From an uncultured Lachnospiraceae bacterium (GTDB lineage: Bacteria > Bacillota > Clostridia > Lachnospirales > Lachnospiraceae), in assembly GCA_910587895.1 (NCBI GenBank), contig CAJUOE010000058.1:1-8950 (forward strand): a stretch of DNA of 8,950 nt, written 5' to 3'. The translations under genes and the position numbers were made by a program. The notes below the pieces were generated by a model, which worked only from the letters and a program-made list of their open reading frames with translations, was not told where the DNA came from and made no database searches. Shown here piece after piece: positions 1 through 6,157 of this stretch. Position 1 is the stretch's first letter. The number at the start of each line of letters is the position of its first letter.

Positions 1-10
1 CCGGACGGCT

Positions 11-31
11 TCTCCGCCGCCCTGGCGGAGA
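11..31 (-). terminator. GC-rich hairpin just after the galactanase stop codon, possible terminator
   Basis: A perfect 8-bp stem (TCTCCGCC / GGCGGAGA) with a 5-nt loop begins 4 nt after the TAG stop of the galactanase gene. Its position fits a transcript end or an mRNA 3'-end stabiliser. No T-run follows in the ten bases left before the window edge, so it is not a canonical intrinsic terminator. It could instead lie in the leader of the next gene. Confidence 0.4.
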
Positions 32-35
32 GCGG

Positions 36-1955
36 CTATGTCTCCGGGGCTCCCGTGTATACCCATTTGTAAACGTTGATGGACGGAAGCGCTTTCCCGC
101 TGAAATCAAAGAGCGCCTGGTTATTCCACTCACTTCCGTTCATATCATCTTTAATCTCCGGATCTGTCTCTTTGGCATAAATAGAACCCCAGCCGGAGCC
201 ATAAAGCCTCCATGCTTTCATATTTGCTTCAAGCACTGCCTCTGCATCTTCTGCACCCTCCACGTACTCTGTGGGCGGAACCCATGCAGGTTCCCAATAG
301 AAGGTACCGATACCTTTGTCGCCGATTGCCGCAACGGCTGCAATCGCATCGCGGACTGCTGCCGCCTGCCCTTCCGCATCTACCGGATAATGAAATTCCA
401 TATCGCCAGCGCCTTCAAATACTTTGTCGGGATATCCATCCCCGTCCTTATAAGTCCAGGCATAGGAAATCTCCGCTACCATGACTTTTTTATCATACTT
501 GTCAGCAATCTTCTTTAAATTCGTCGTCAGCGTCTGCGCTGTTCCGTGCCAGAAAGGATAGAAGGAACTTGCAAACACATCATAATCTACCTTGTGATAA
601 TTCAGTGCATCCGCCTTACCCATCTGGTAACTCTCACTCTGCGGATCAGTATAGTGAACGGCTACGAGGATCCCCGGATCTATCGCACGGACTGCCGCGC
701 TGCCTGCCTTTAACAGCTTGAACACATTGTCATCACTCGTCTCCCCTGCCATGCCGTTGTTAATTTCATTTCCAATCTGCACCATGCCCACATCAACGCC
801 GGCTTCCCTTAAGGTATTGATGCTGTCTGTCGTAAATTCTGTCAGGGCAGCCGTCTTCTGCTCCAGATTCATGCCTTTCCATGCCTTGGGTACGCTCTGT
901 TTCTTAGGATCCGCCCAGAAATCGGAATAGTGGAAATCAAGCAGGACTTTCATTCCATAGTAAGTGGCAATCTTGCCCATCTCCGTTACATTTTCTATCC
1001 CACAGTTTCCTGCGCCGTAACCTTCGCGGTATACCTGTGTGCCGTTGGCAAGAAAATACTCGTCGTACCCGGCGCCTTCAAAATAAGACGGGTCATCCGG
1101 CGACACGCTGGTCTGCGGCTCGATGATCCATTTCTTCTTCGTCTCCGCCACCTGGCTGGCTTTGTACTCTGTTCCTGCCTCATCTACATATTTGTAATTG
1201 CCGTCTTCGTCTATCACATAGGGGCAGTTCCACAGGCGCAGGCGCACATAATTGACGCCCGCATCTTTTAAAATCTCAAACAGGTTCTTTTCGTTATTAT
1301 TTTCATCATAATATTTCACGCCGCTTTGTACTTCACTGATGTACGTGGATACATCCACGCCATGAATGAAATCGTTCGAAAGCCCGTCTACTTTCTGTAC
1401 GGTAATCGGAGCGTTTTTCACCGCCTGGCTTGCTTCCAGCGATACGTTCTTAATTCCGTACCATTCGCCTGCGGGTACCTCCCCGCTGATGGTAACCGTC
1501 ACGCTCTGTCCCTCTGCGACAGAAACAGATTTTGTCGCCTGAAGGTTGTTCGTGCCCCAATCGTCATCCCAGCCGTTCTGAACCAGGGATACCGTCTCTT
1601 CCTTCTGGCTCTGGTTATTTTTGACTGTCAGTTTCAGGGGATTGGCAGCGCCTTCATTTCCCACAATAGCGGCTTTTGCCACATAATCGCCTGCTGCCAT
1701 ATTCTCAACCGTCTGGCTGATGGAAAATAAGCCTGCCTCCTCGCCCCACAGGCTAAGGTTTCCGTTCTCAAATTTGTAACCATACGTGCCTGTACTCGTC
1801 CAGCCGTCCAGGTTTTCGGAAAGCTCGCCATTTACCAATGTACCATTTGCAGCCGCCATGACCACGCCAAGCGACATGCCGTCAACAGGAACCATTGTTA
1901 ATGACAGGCACAGACTCAGCAGCATAGCGGCTGCCCGTTTCCACATTCTCTTCAT
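36..1955 (-). CDS. Secreted arabinogalactan endo-beta-1,4-galactanase, GH53 family, with N-terminal carbohydrate-binding-like module
   Basis: This is a 639-aa secreted enzyme expected to cut beta-1,4-galactan (pectin side chains) outside the cell. Residues 1-36 form a signal peptide (Lys/Arg start, hydrophobic core, AAA near 34-36). Residues about 37-176 look like a beta-sandwich carbohydrate-binding module (GELSENLDGW, several exposed Trp); a CBM61-like fold is a guess. The GH53 (beta/alpha)8 domain spans about 195-633. It holds VRLRLWNCPY, LLDFHYSDFWADP (338-350), the acid/base Glu397 in VQIGNE and the nucleophile Glu495 in VMVAE. Roughly 60 extra residues (247-311) sit where Bacillus enzymes have a short loop. 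The protein ends right after the fold at YKWVYTGAPET, much as I recall for Bacillus GanB, with no anchor motif. The start is set by AAGGAGG 8 nt upstream. No galactan transporter is visible nearby. Confidence 0.95.
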   Translation of the reverse strand: MKRMWKRAAAMLLSLCLSLTMVPVDGMSLGVVMAAANGTLVNGELSENLDGWTSTGTYGYKFENGNLSLWGEEAGLFSISQTVENMAAGDYVAKAAIVGNEGAANPLKLTVKNNQSQKEETVSLVQNGWDDDWGTNNLQATKSVSVAEGQSVTVTISGEVPAGEWYGIKNVSLEASQAVKNAPITVQKVDGLSNDFIHGVDVSTYISEVQSGVKYYDENNNEKNLFEILKDAGVNYVRLRLWNCPYVIDEDGNYKYVDEAGTEYKASQVAETKKKWIIEPQTSVSPDDPSYFEGAGYDEYFLANGTQVYREGYGAGNCGIENVTEMGKIATYYGMKVLLDFHYSDFWADPKKQSVPKAWKGMNLEQKTAALTEFTTDSINTLREAGVDVGMVQIGNEINNGMAGETSDDNVFKLLKAGSAAVRAIDPGILVAVHYTDPQSESYQMGKADALNYHKVDYDVFASSFYPFWHGTAQTLTTNLKKIADKYDKKVMVAEISYAWTYKDGDGYPDKVFEGAGDMEFHYPVDAEGQAAAVRDAIAAVAAIGDKGIGTFYWEPAWVPPTEYVEGAEDAEAVLEANMKAWRLYGSGWGSIYAKETDPEIKDDMNGSEWNNQALFDFSGKALPSINVYKWVYTGAPET

Positions 1956-2004
1956 TCAAATTTCCTCCTTATCCGCCCGCCTGTGCAGGCTTTTAAAATT
2001 TCTT

Positions 2005-2032
2005 ATTTTATGATAAGAGGAAATCCAAACAA
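2005..2032 (-). promoter_or_regulatory. Candidate sigma-A promoter of the galactanase gene
   Basis: Reading the minus strand, TTGTTT (2027-2032) lies 16 nt before TAAAAT (2005-2010). An overlapping -10, TATCAT (2010-2015), is also possible, with a -35 in the T-tract just upstream. The -35 is weak under both readings and touches the proximal copy of a direct repeat, which suits a promoter that depends on an activator. The predicted leader is about 45 nt and ends in a strong ribosome-binding site. Confidence 0.5.
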
Positions 2033-2063
2033 AAAAAATACCATTTTTATCAAAAAAATACCA
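2030..2063 (-). repeat. Tandem direct repeats, probable regulator operator upstream of the galactanase gene
   Basis: On the minus strand TGGTATTTTTTTG (2051-2063) recurs as TGGTATTTTTTTTG (2030-2043), differing only by one T. The copies are offset by 20 nt, about two helical turns, so both present the same DNA face. The proximal copy abuts or overlaps the -35 of the galactanase promoter. Paired direct repeats in this position are typical of AraC/XylS-type activators, including YesN-type response regulators of Firmicute sugar systems. The regulator itself is not in the window, so its family is an inference. Confidence 0.55.
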
Positions 2064-2074
2064 GATTTGATTTT

Positions 2075-2968
2075 TTAATCGAACGCAATCATCTCATCGA
2101 GATTCTCCTGAAGTTTCTTTAAATATTCTTCCATTTCCGCGCGCAGTTCTTCGCGGCGCAATGCAAACTCTATGTTCGCCTGGATAAATCCAACCTTGCT
2201 TCCCACGTCATAGCGATGTCCCTTGAAATCATAAGCATACATCGCCTGTTCTTTCGCAAGGCGCTTGAGGGCATCCGTCAACTGGATCTCTCCGCCCTTT
2301 CCGGCATCCTGCGTCTCCAGGAAACGAAAGATTTCCGGCGTGATAATATACCTTCCCAATACTGCGACATCGGAAGGCGCTTCCTCAGGCGCGGGTTTCT
2401 CTACCATATCGTTTACTTTGTAGACACGCTCGTCCACCTGCTTGCCCGCAATGATGCCGTACTTATCCACAACCTCATGCGCCACGGTCTGCACGCCGAG
2501 AATGGAAGTCTGGTATTCCTTGAACACGTCCAGCATCTGTCCCAGGCAGGGCTGCCTGGATACTACCACGTCGTCTCCTAACAACACTGCAAACGGCTCG
2601 TCCCCGATAAAATGCTGCGCTGCCAAAATCGCGTGTCCCAGTCCTCTCGGCTCCTTCTGGCGGATATAATGGATATTCGCCATATCCGAAATCTCCCGGA
2701 CCATATCGAGCATTTCCTGCTTGTCGCTTTTCTCAAGCTCCAGCTCTAGCTCAATCGAGCGGTCAAAATGGTCTTCAATGGAACGTTTATTCCTTCCGGT
2801 CACGACAATGATATCCTGAATGCCGGCCTCTACCGCCTCCTCGATAATATACTGAATCGTAGGCTTGTCCACAATCGGCAGCATTTCTTTTGGCTGCGCT
2901 TTGGTCGCGGGCAGAAACCTTGTTCCAAGTCCTGCCGCAGGGATAATTGCTTTTCGTACGTTCATCAT
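2075..2968 (-). CDS. galU: UTP--glucose-1-phosphate uridylyltransferase (UDP-glucose pyrophosphorylase)
   Basis: This cytoplasmic enzyme makes UDP-glucose and pyrophosphate from UTP and glucose-1-phosphate. UDP-glucose feeds glycolipids, wall polymers, exopolysaccharide and the Leloir pathway of galactose use. At 297 aa it has the usual bacterial GalU length. Visible motifs are the nucleotide-binding signature GLGTRFLPATKAQPKEMLPI (13-32), VVTGRNKRSIEDHFD (55-69), EPRGLGHAI (106-114), LLGDD (129-133), MVEKP (188-192) and GGEIQLTDAL (225-234). No domain is missing. The first ATG is chosen because AAGGAG lies 9 nt upstream; a second in-frame ATG follows directly and could also serve. It sits 22 nt after the DUF1934 gene and is probably co-transcribed with it and murI. 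The galactanase downstream has its own regulatory region, so a functional link through galactose is only suggestive. Confidence 0.97.
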   Translation of the reverse strand: MMNVRKAIIPAAGLGTRFLPATKAQPKEMLPIVDKPTIQYIIEEAVEAGIQDIIVVTGRNKRSIEDHFDRSIELELELEKSDKQEMLDMVREISDMANIHYIRQKEPRGLGHAILAAQHFIGDEPFAVLLGDDVVVSRQPCLGQMLDVFKEYQTSILGVQTVAHEVVDKYGIIAGKQVDERVYKVNDMVEKPAPEEAPSDVAVLGRYIITPEIFRFLETQDAGKGGEIQLTDALKRLAKEQAMYAYDFKGHRYDVGSKVGFIQANIEFALRREELRAEMEEYLKKLQENLDEMIAFD

Positions 2969-2990
2969 AAATACATTCTCCTTTTCCTGC

Positions 2991-3443
2991 TTATGAAAGC
3001 GTAAATTCTCCTGATTCTTTTGATTTGATATTCATAACAATGGAACAGTCTGCCAGATGCTCATAGTTCACTTCCAGATTATATTTCACCTTTACATCTA
3101 TGTTGTCATTGGTCTCCGCAATGTCTACGCTCTTAGCGTCAATTCCAATTAAAAGGCTTCCAAAAGGGGTGTTATAATAAGAGACGTTCTTCTTATTTTT
3201 CTGGAACACCATATGTACGTTAGAGACTCCTTTTTTGGTGATGTCAAGCGAATCTTCCGTGAGCTTGATGATATTTCTCGTATTGCCGTCAAACCCTTCC
3301 ATCACTTCATCATACAAGATATAGTGCTTGCCGTTTCTTTTGTAATAATCGCCTGCCGTAATTACCTCCACCGGCGTCACATCTTCCTCATCCTGAGCCG
3401 CAAACTGCAGCCCGCTGATTGATAACAACACATCTTTCGTCAT
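2991..3443 (-). CDS. DUF1934 domain protein (YwiB-like, calycin-like beta-barrel)
   Basis: This 150-aa protein has no signal peptide or membrane segment and resembles the DUF1934/YwiB family of Firmicutes, small cytoplasmic proteins with a calycin-type beta-barrel and no established function. Alternating beta strands fill the sequence: DVLLSISGLQ at the N-terminus, KRNGKHYILYDEV (35-47), NIIKLTEDSLDITKKG, then MVFQKNKKNVSYYNTPFGSLLIGI and a last strand pair ending in VKYNLEVNYEH. The pattern of short strands and a central YYNTPFG segment is what I recall for the family. Its AGAGGAG ribosome-binding site overlaps the final two Glu codons and stop of murI, and its ATG lies 2 nt past that stop, so translation is probably coupled. 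Placement between murI and galU suggests an envelope-related role, but this is inference. Confidence 0.88.
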   Translation of the reverse strand: MTKDVLLSISGLQFAAQDEEDVTPVEVITAGDYYKRNGKHYILYDEVMEGFDGNTRNIIKLTEDSLDITKKGVSNVHMVFQKNKKNVSYYNTPFGSLLIGIDAKSVDIAETNDNIDVKVKYNLEVNYEHLADCSIVMNIKSKESGEFTLS

Positions 3444-3445
3444 AG

Positions 3446-4276
3446 CTACTCCTCTATATGTATCAACTGCGCCTCTTCTATTTCACAGGGCAAAATGGAA
3501 TTGGCAAAATTTTTAAATTTCTCTGCTGCATCGCTGACGTAAAACTGGTACATTGGCTCCCTGGATACTTTTCCGTCATTGGAAATCCCATGCTCCATAA
3601 GCAGCCGCTTTAAGCCCTGCGCCGTCTCATACGCTGGATTCACCAGATTCACGTTCTCTCCCATTATTTCACGAATCATAGTGCGCAATAAGGGATAATG
3701 CGTGCATCCGAGAATCAGGGTATCAATATCCGATTCCTTAAAATACGCAAGGTAGCGTTTCGCCACCTCGACCGTAATCGGGTCTTTGAGCCATCCTTCC
3801 TCCACCAGGGGGACGAACAGCGGGCAGGCTTTGCCTAAGACGCTTGCCTTCGGATTGTGCCGGTGTATCATTTCCGTATAAATCTGGCTCCCTACGGTTC
3901 CCTCCGTGCCAATCACGCCAATTCTGCCATTTCCGGTAATTTCCGCCGCAACCTTCGCTCCCGGTTTGACAACGCCGATGATCGGCATCTTCATCTCCGG
4001 GCGAATCGTCTCCAACGCAAAAGCGCTTGCCGTATTACATGCCACCACAATTGCCTTCACGCCTTTGGACTCCAGAAACTGGATAATCTGTCTGGAATAA
4101 CGGACGATCGTTTCCCTGGACTTGCTACCGTAGGGAACCCGCGCCGTATCTCCAAAATAAACAATCCTCTCCTGCGGGAGCTGGCGCATAATTTCACGCG
4201 CCACCGTAAGCCCTCCTACACCGGAATCAAAAACGCCAACTGGGGCATATTTCTCATTTTCATTAGGCTGATTCAT
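3446..4276 (-). CDS. murI: Glutamate racemase
   Basis: This cofactor-independent racemase converts L-glutamate to the D-glutamate that MurD adds to peptidoglycan precursors in the cytoplasm. The 276-aa form has GVFDSGVGGLTV (14-25), YFGDTARVPYGSK (40-52), the first catalytic Cys80 in ACNTAS and the second, Cys191, in GCTHYPLL, so both acid/base thiols are present. The frame is open back to a GTG at 4363, directly after the spoIIR stop, which would add 29 residues. I prefer the ATG at 4276: GGAG lies 8 nt upstream, the protein then begins near the conserved motif as usual, and a good promoter lies inside the alternative extension. It leads a compact group with the DUF1934 gene (2-nt gap) and galU. 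Confidence 0.96.
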   Translation of the reverse strand: MNQPNENEKYAPVGVFDSGVGGLTVAREIMRQLPQERIVYFGDTARVPYGSKSRETIVRYSRQIIQFLESKGVKAIVVACNTASAFALETIRPEMKMPIIGVVKPGAKVAAEITGNGRIGVIGTEGTVGSQIYTEMIHRHNPKASVLGKACPLFVPLVEEGWLKDPITVEVAKRYLAYFKESDIDTLILGCTHYPLLRTMIREIMGENVNLVNPAYETAQGLKRLLMEHGISNDGKVSREPMYQFYVSDAAEKFKNFANSILPCEIEEAQLIHIEE

Positions 4277-4310
4277 CTCATTTTCTCCACAAAATAGGTC
4301 ATACACAAGT

Positions 4311-4339
4311 ATATTACCTGTTTTAGCGGGAAAATGCAA
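4311..4339 (-). promoter_or_regulatory. Candidate sigma-A promoter of the murI group
   Basis: On the minus strand TTGCAT (4334-4339) is followed after 17 nt by TAATAT (4311-4316); an overlapping TATACT is a second possible -10. Transcription would start near 4304 and give a leader of about 28 nt with a GGAG ribosome-binding site. Its position inside the 87-nt spoIIR-murI gap lets the vegetative murI group be expressed apart from the sporulation gene before it. Confidence 0.5.
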
Positions 4340-4363
4340 GTGTCTGGGAAGATTTACAAACAC

Positions 4364-4981
4364 TTATCGTAACAATTCCTGTATGCGTTCCAGCAAGGCA
4401 AACCTTACCTTATAATCTTTCCCCTCCATCAGGCTTTTATATTCCTCCGGCGTCAATGTGCGCTGCAGGGACTTCTCTGCCTCCTCGTCCACAACTTCAT
4501 AAACGCTGTTGTAAAAACAGAGATTGGGATACATCACGCACCACCAGTTATGCCCCCTGCCGTTTCCAATCACGACCTCCAAAGCCTCATACCTGCCCTC
4601 CGGAAACGTATAGTCTCCATACGTTTTCTGCGGAAAATCCGTGACTTTCAGGGATGCTTTCACATCATATGTATACCCCTCGCGTGCAATGATCTTCTCC
4701 GCCGTTTCCGTTATCTGCGGAAGATTTTTTTGAATCACCCTGCGGCTCTTATCTATATCGGAAATACCAGAAAGCCTTGGCTGCATATAAGAGCCGATGG
4801 CGTCCCGCACCTTCAGTTTCAATTCCTGGTCTGTCTGCGTATCGCTGTTTGCCAGCACATGGAAACGGATGACCTTTTGTGCGATCTCTTCTGTCATCCG
4901 CTGTTTCCTGCACTGCCACATCATGCAGCACGAAAGGGCTGCAATCATCCATACCATTCCTGTCTTCATCCATCTTTTCAT
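4364..4981 (-). CDS. spoIIR: Stage II sporulation protein R
   Basis: SpoIIR is made in the forespore under sigma-F, exported to the intermembrane space, and there triggers SpoIIGA to cleave pro-sigma-E in the mother cell. The 205-aa product is close to the family length. A basic N-terminus and hydrophobic stretch (about 8-22) form a signal or anchor. The conserved core follows: VIRFHVLANSD (37-47), LKLKVRDAIG (54-63), and the hallmark GRGHNWWCVMYPNLCF (141-156). Cys18, Cys19 and Cys24 lie in or just after the hydrophobic segment, but the context is not a convincing lipobox. The start is supported by AAGGAAGG about 9 nt upstream. It follows the germinant-receptor operon by 75 nt and has its own sigma-F-like promoter in that gap. 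Confidence 0.96.
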   Translation of the reverse strand: MKRWMKTGMVWMIAALSCCMMWQCRKQRMTEEIAQKVIRFHVLANSDTQTDQELKLKVRDAIGSYMQPRLSGISDIDKSRRVIQKNLPQITETAEKIIAREGYTYDVKASLKVTDFPQKTYGDYTFPEGRYEALEVVIGNGRGHNWWCVMYPNLCFYNSVYEVVDEEAEKSLQRTLTPEEYKSLMEGKDYKVRFALLERIQELLR

Positions 4982-5020
4982 TTTTCAATACCTTCCTTCA
5001 CTGATATTGCCGGCTAAGGA

Positions 5021-5049
5021 AAGTATTTCCAGAAAAATGGATTTTACAC
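5021..5049 (-). promoter_or_regulatory. Candidate sigma-F (forespore) promoter of spoIIR
   Basis: The minus strand carries GTGTA (5045-5049), 14 nt, then GGAAATACTT (5021-5030). The second element matches the sigma-F -10 consensus as I know it, GGNNANANTW, at every defined position. The first differs at one base from the -35 GYATA. The predicted start site is about 30 nt before the spoIIR ATG. Since spoIIR is a classic sigma-F gene in Bacillus subtilis, the match is biologically expected. Confidence 0.65.
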
Positions 5050-5056
5050 AAAAATT

Positions 5057-6157
5057 TTATTCCCAGTTTAAAATGTCAATATCCACCTCAAACAAATGAC
5101 GCACGCTACGGTTGTATGCATCCGGCTGGTTTTTGTATTTCTGGTATAATTTCCGGTTATATCCGCCGAGGGAAACGTAGCTGTTTGTAATATCAATACC
5201 ATACTCCTGCTGTAATTTCTGCGCCGTTTCCTGCAAATTCGTCATCAGGCGTTTTTCCATCCTCTGCTCAATCTGGTATTCCTGGCCCATAGAATTTGCC
5301 TGGCCTGCCTTCAATTTTCCCTGTCCGGCAACTGACACAAGAACGGTCGGATCATCCCTGTCATCCGCTACGGAAACGGATACGCGGATATTCGAAATTT
5401 CCGCTGCCTCCTCCTGGTTCAGTTCACAGAGAAATGTTTCAATCAAATTTTGGCAAAGGAAGATCTGCATCGCCTCCTCCACCGTGATAATCCCCACATA
5501 GTCAAAATTGCTGATTACCGCGTAGCCGCTGACCGCAGGCCGGTTTCCCTTCTCTGACAGCACCGGAAGAAGCAGCAGTTCATTCTGGTTATGCCACTGG
5601 TTCATCAGGCTTCCAACTGTAGCAATTTTTTTCTGCCGGAAGTCTTTCTGGCTCTCCAGCATCTCCTCGAGATAAGTTCCCATGGAGCCTTCCGTCTCTT
5701 CTGTAAGGGACAGAATTTCCGCCGCGGAACTGCCTGCGACAAAGAGAGTAATATTTCTGGCGGCATTCTCTTCCTGCTCCAGATTCAGCAGCAGGTTCCG
5801 CAGGCTTTTTTTATCGGAAATCAGGCTTTCCCCAAGCACCATTGCCTTGATATGGTTAAAATCTAACAAACGGTTGGTGTTATTTTCATAAGATTTTTCC
5901 ACATGGTACAGATTGCTGCCCTCAAGAGACATGCCCATGGGCGTGTCCATGGTTTTTCCTTTCTCCGATATCTGCGCAAGGTCGGGAAAGTCAAAACTGA
6001 CAACCAGCATTTTCTCCACCTCTTCCTTCTTTGCCGTCTCCTGCAAATCTATGCCCACGGCAAGCGGAAACCCACGTTGTTCCAGTTCCGCCGACTCGCA
6101 GCCGCCGCACAGGAACATAAGGCAAAGCATGGCAAACACCATTTTACTCTTCCACAT
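5057..6157 (-). CDS. Germinant receptor C subunit, Ger(x)C family lipoprotein
   Basis: This is the lipoprotein subunit of a spore inner-membrane germinant receptor. The 366-aa precursor starts with Lys residues and a hydrophobic core ending in FLCGGC, making Cys20 the likely lipidated residue. The lipobox is slightly unusual, with Cys rather than Leu at -3. The mature start ESAELEQRGFPLAVGID (21-37) is the typical N-terminal signature of the family. NRLLDFNHIKAMVLGESL (95-112) matches its conserved middle. The C-terminal third (about 230-366) corresponds to the Ger(x)C C-terminal domain, ending in HLFEVDIDILNWE. The ATG overlaps the end of the B-subunit gene by 14 nt and has AAGGGGG 9 nt upstream. 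Sequence alone does not tell which germinant it serves. Confidence 0.93.
   Translation of the reverse strand: MWKSKMVFAMLCLMFLCGGCESAELEQRGFPLAVGIDLQETAKKEEVEKMLVVSFDFPDLAQISEKGKTMDTPMGMSLEGSNLYHVEKSYENNTNRLLDFNHIKAMVLGESLISDKKSLRNLLLNLEQEENAARNITLFVAGSSAAEILSLTEETEGSMGTYLEEMLESQKDFRQKKIATVGSLMNQWHNQNELLLLPVLSEKGNRPAVSGYAVISNFDYVGIITVEEAMQIFLCQNLIETFLCELNQEEAAEISNIRVSVSVADDRDDPTVLVSVAGQGKLKAGQANSMGQEYQIEQRMEKRLMTNLQETAQKLQQEYGIDITNSYVSLGGYNRKLYQKYKNQPDAYNRSVRHLFEVDIDILNWE

Noticed and set aside
36..38. Possible premature amber stop truncating a longer multi-domain galactanase
   Set aside because: The protein ends at the point where shorter GH53 enzymes end, and the downstream frame (PLSARAAEKPSG) shows no Ig-like or anchor sequence in the few bases visible.
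1979..1990. Small inverted repeat GCCTG-TG-CAGGC in the galactanase leader
   Set aside because: A 5-bp stem with a 2-nt loop is too tight to form a stable hairpin and could arise by chance.
2031..2074. Intrinsic terminator after galU
   Set aside because: The region has T-runs on the minus strand but only weak A/T pairing (ATCAAA / TTTGAT) and no GC-rich stem; the direct-repeat operator explains the T-runs better.
4277..4363. Extension of MurI by 29 residues from a GTG start
   Set aside because: The GTG directly follows the spoIIR stop without a good ribosome-binding site, the extra residues are not family-like, and a promoter fits inside this stretch.
4550..5017. Plus-strand open frame of 155 codons opposite spoIIR
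   Set aside because: It mirrors the spoIIR frame, is rich in Arg/His/Pro/Leu as antisense frames often are, and resembles no family I know.
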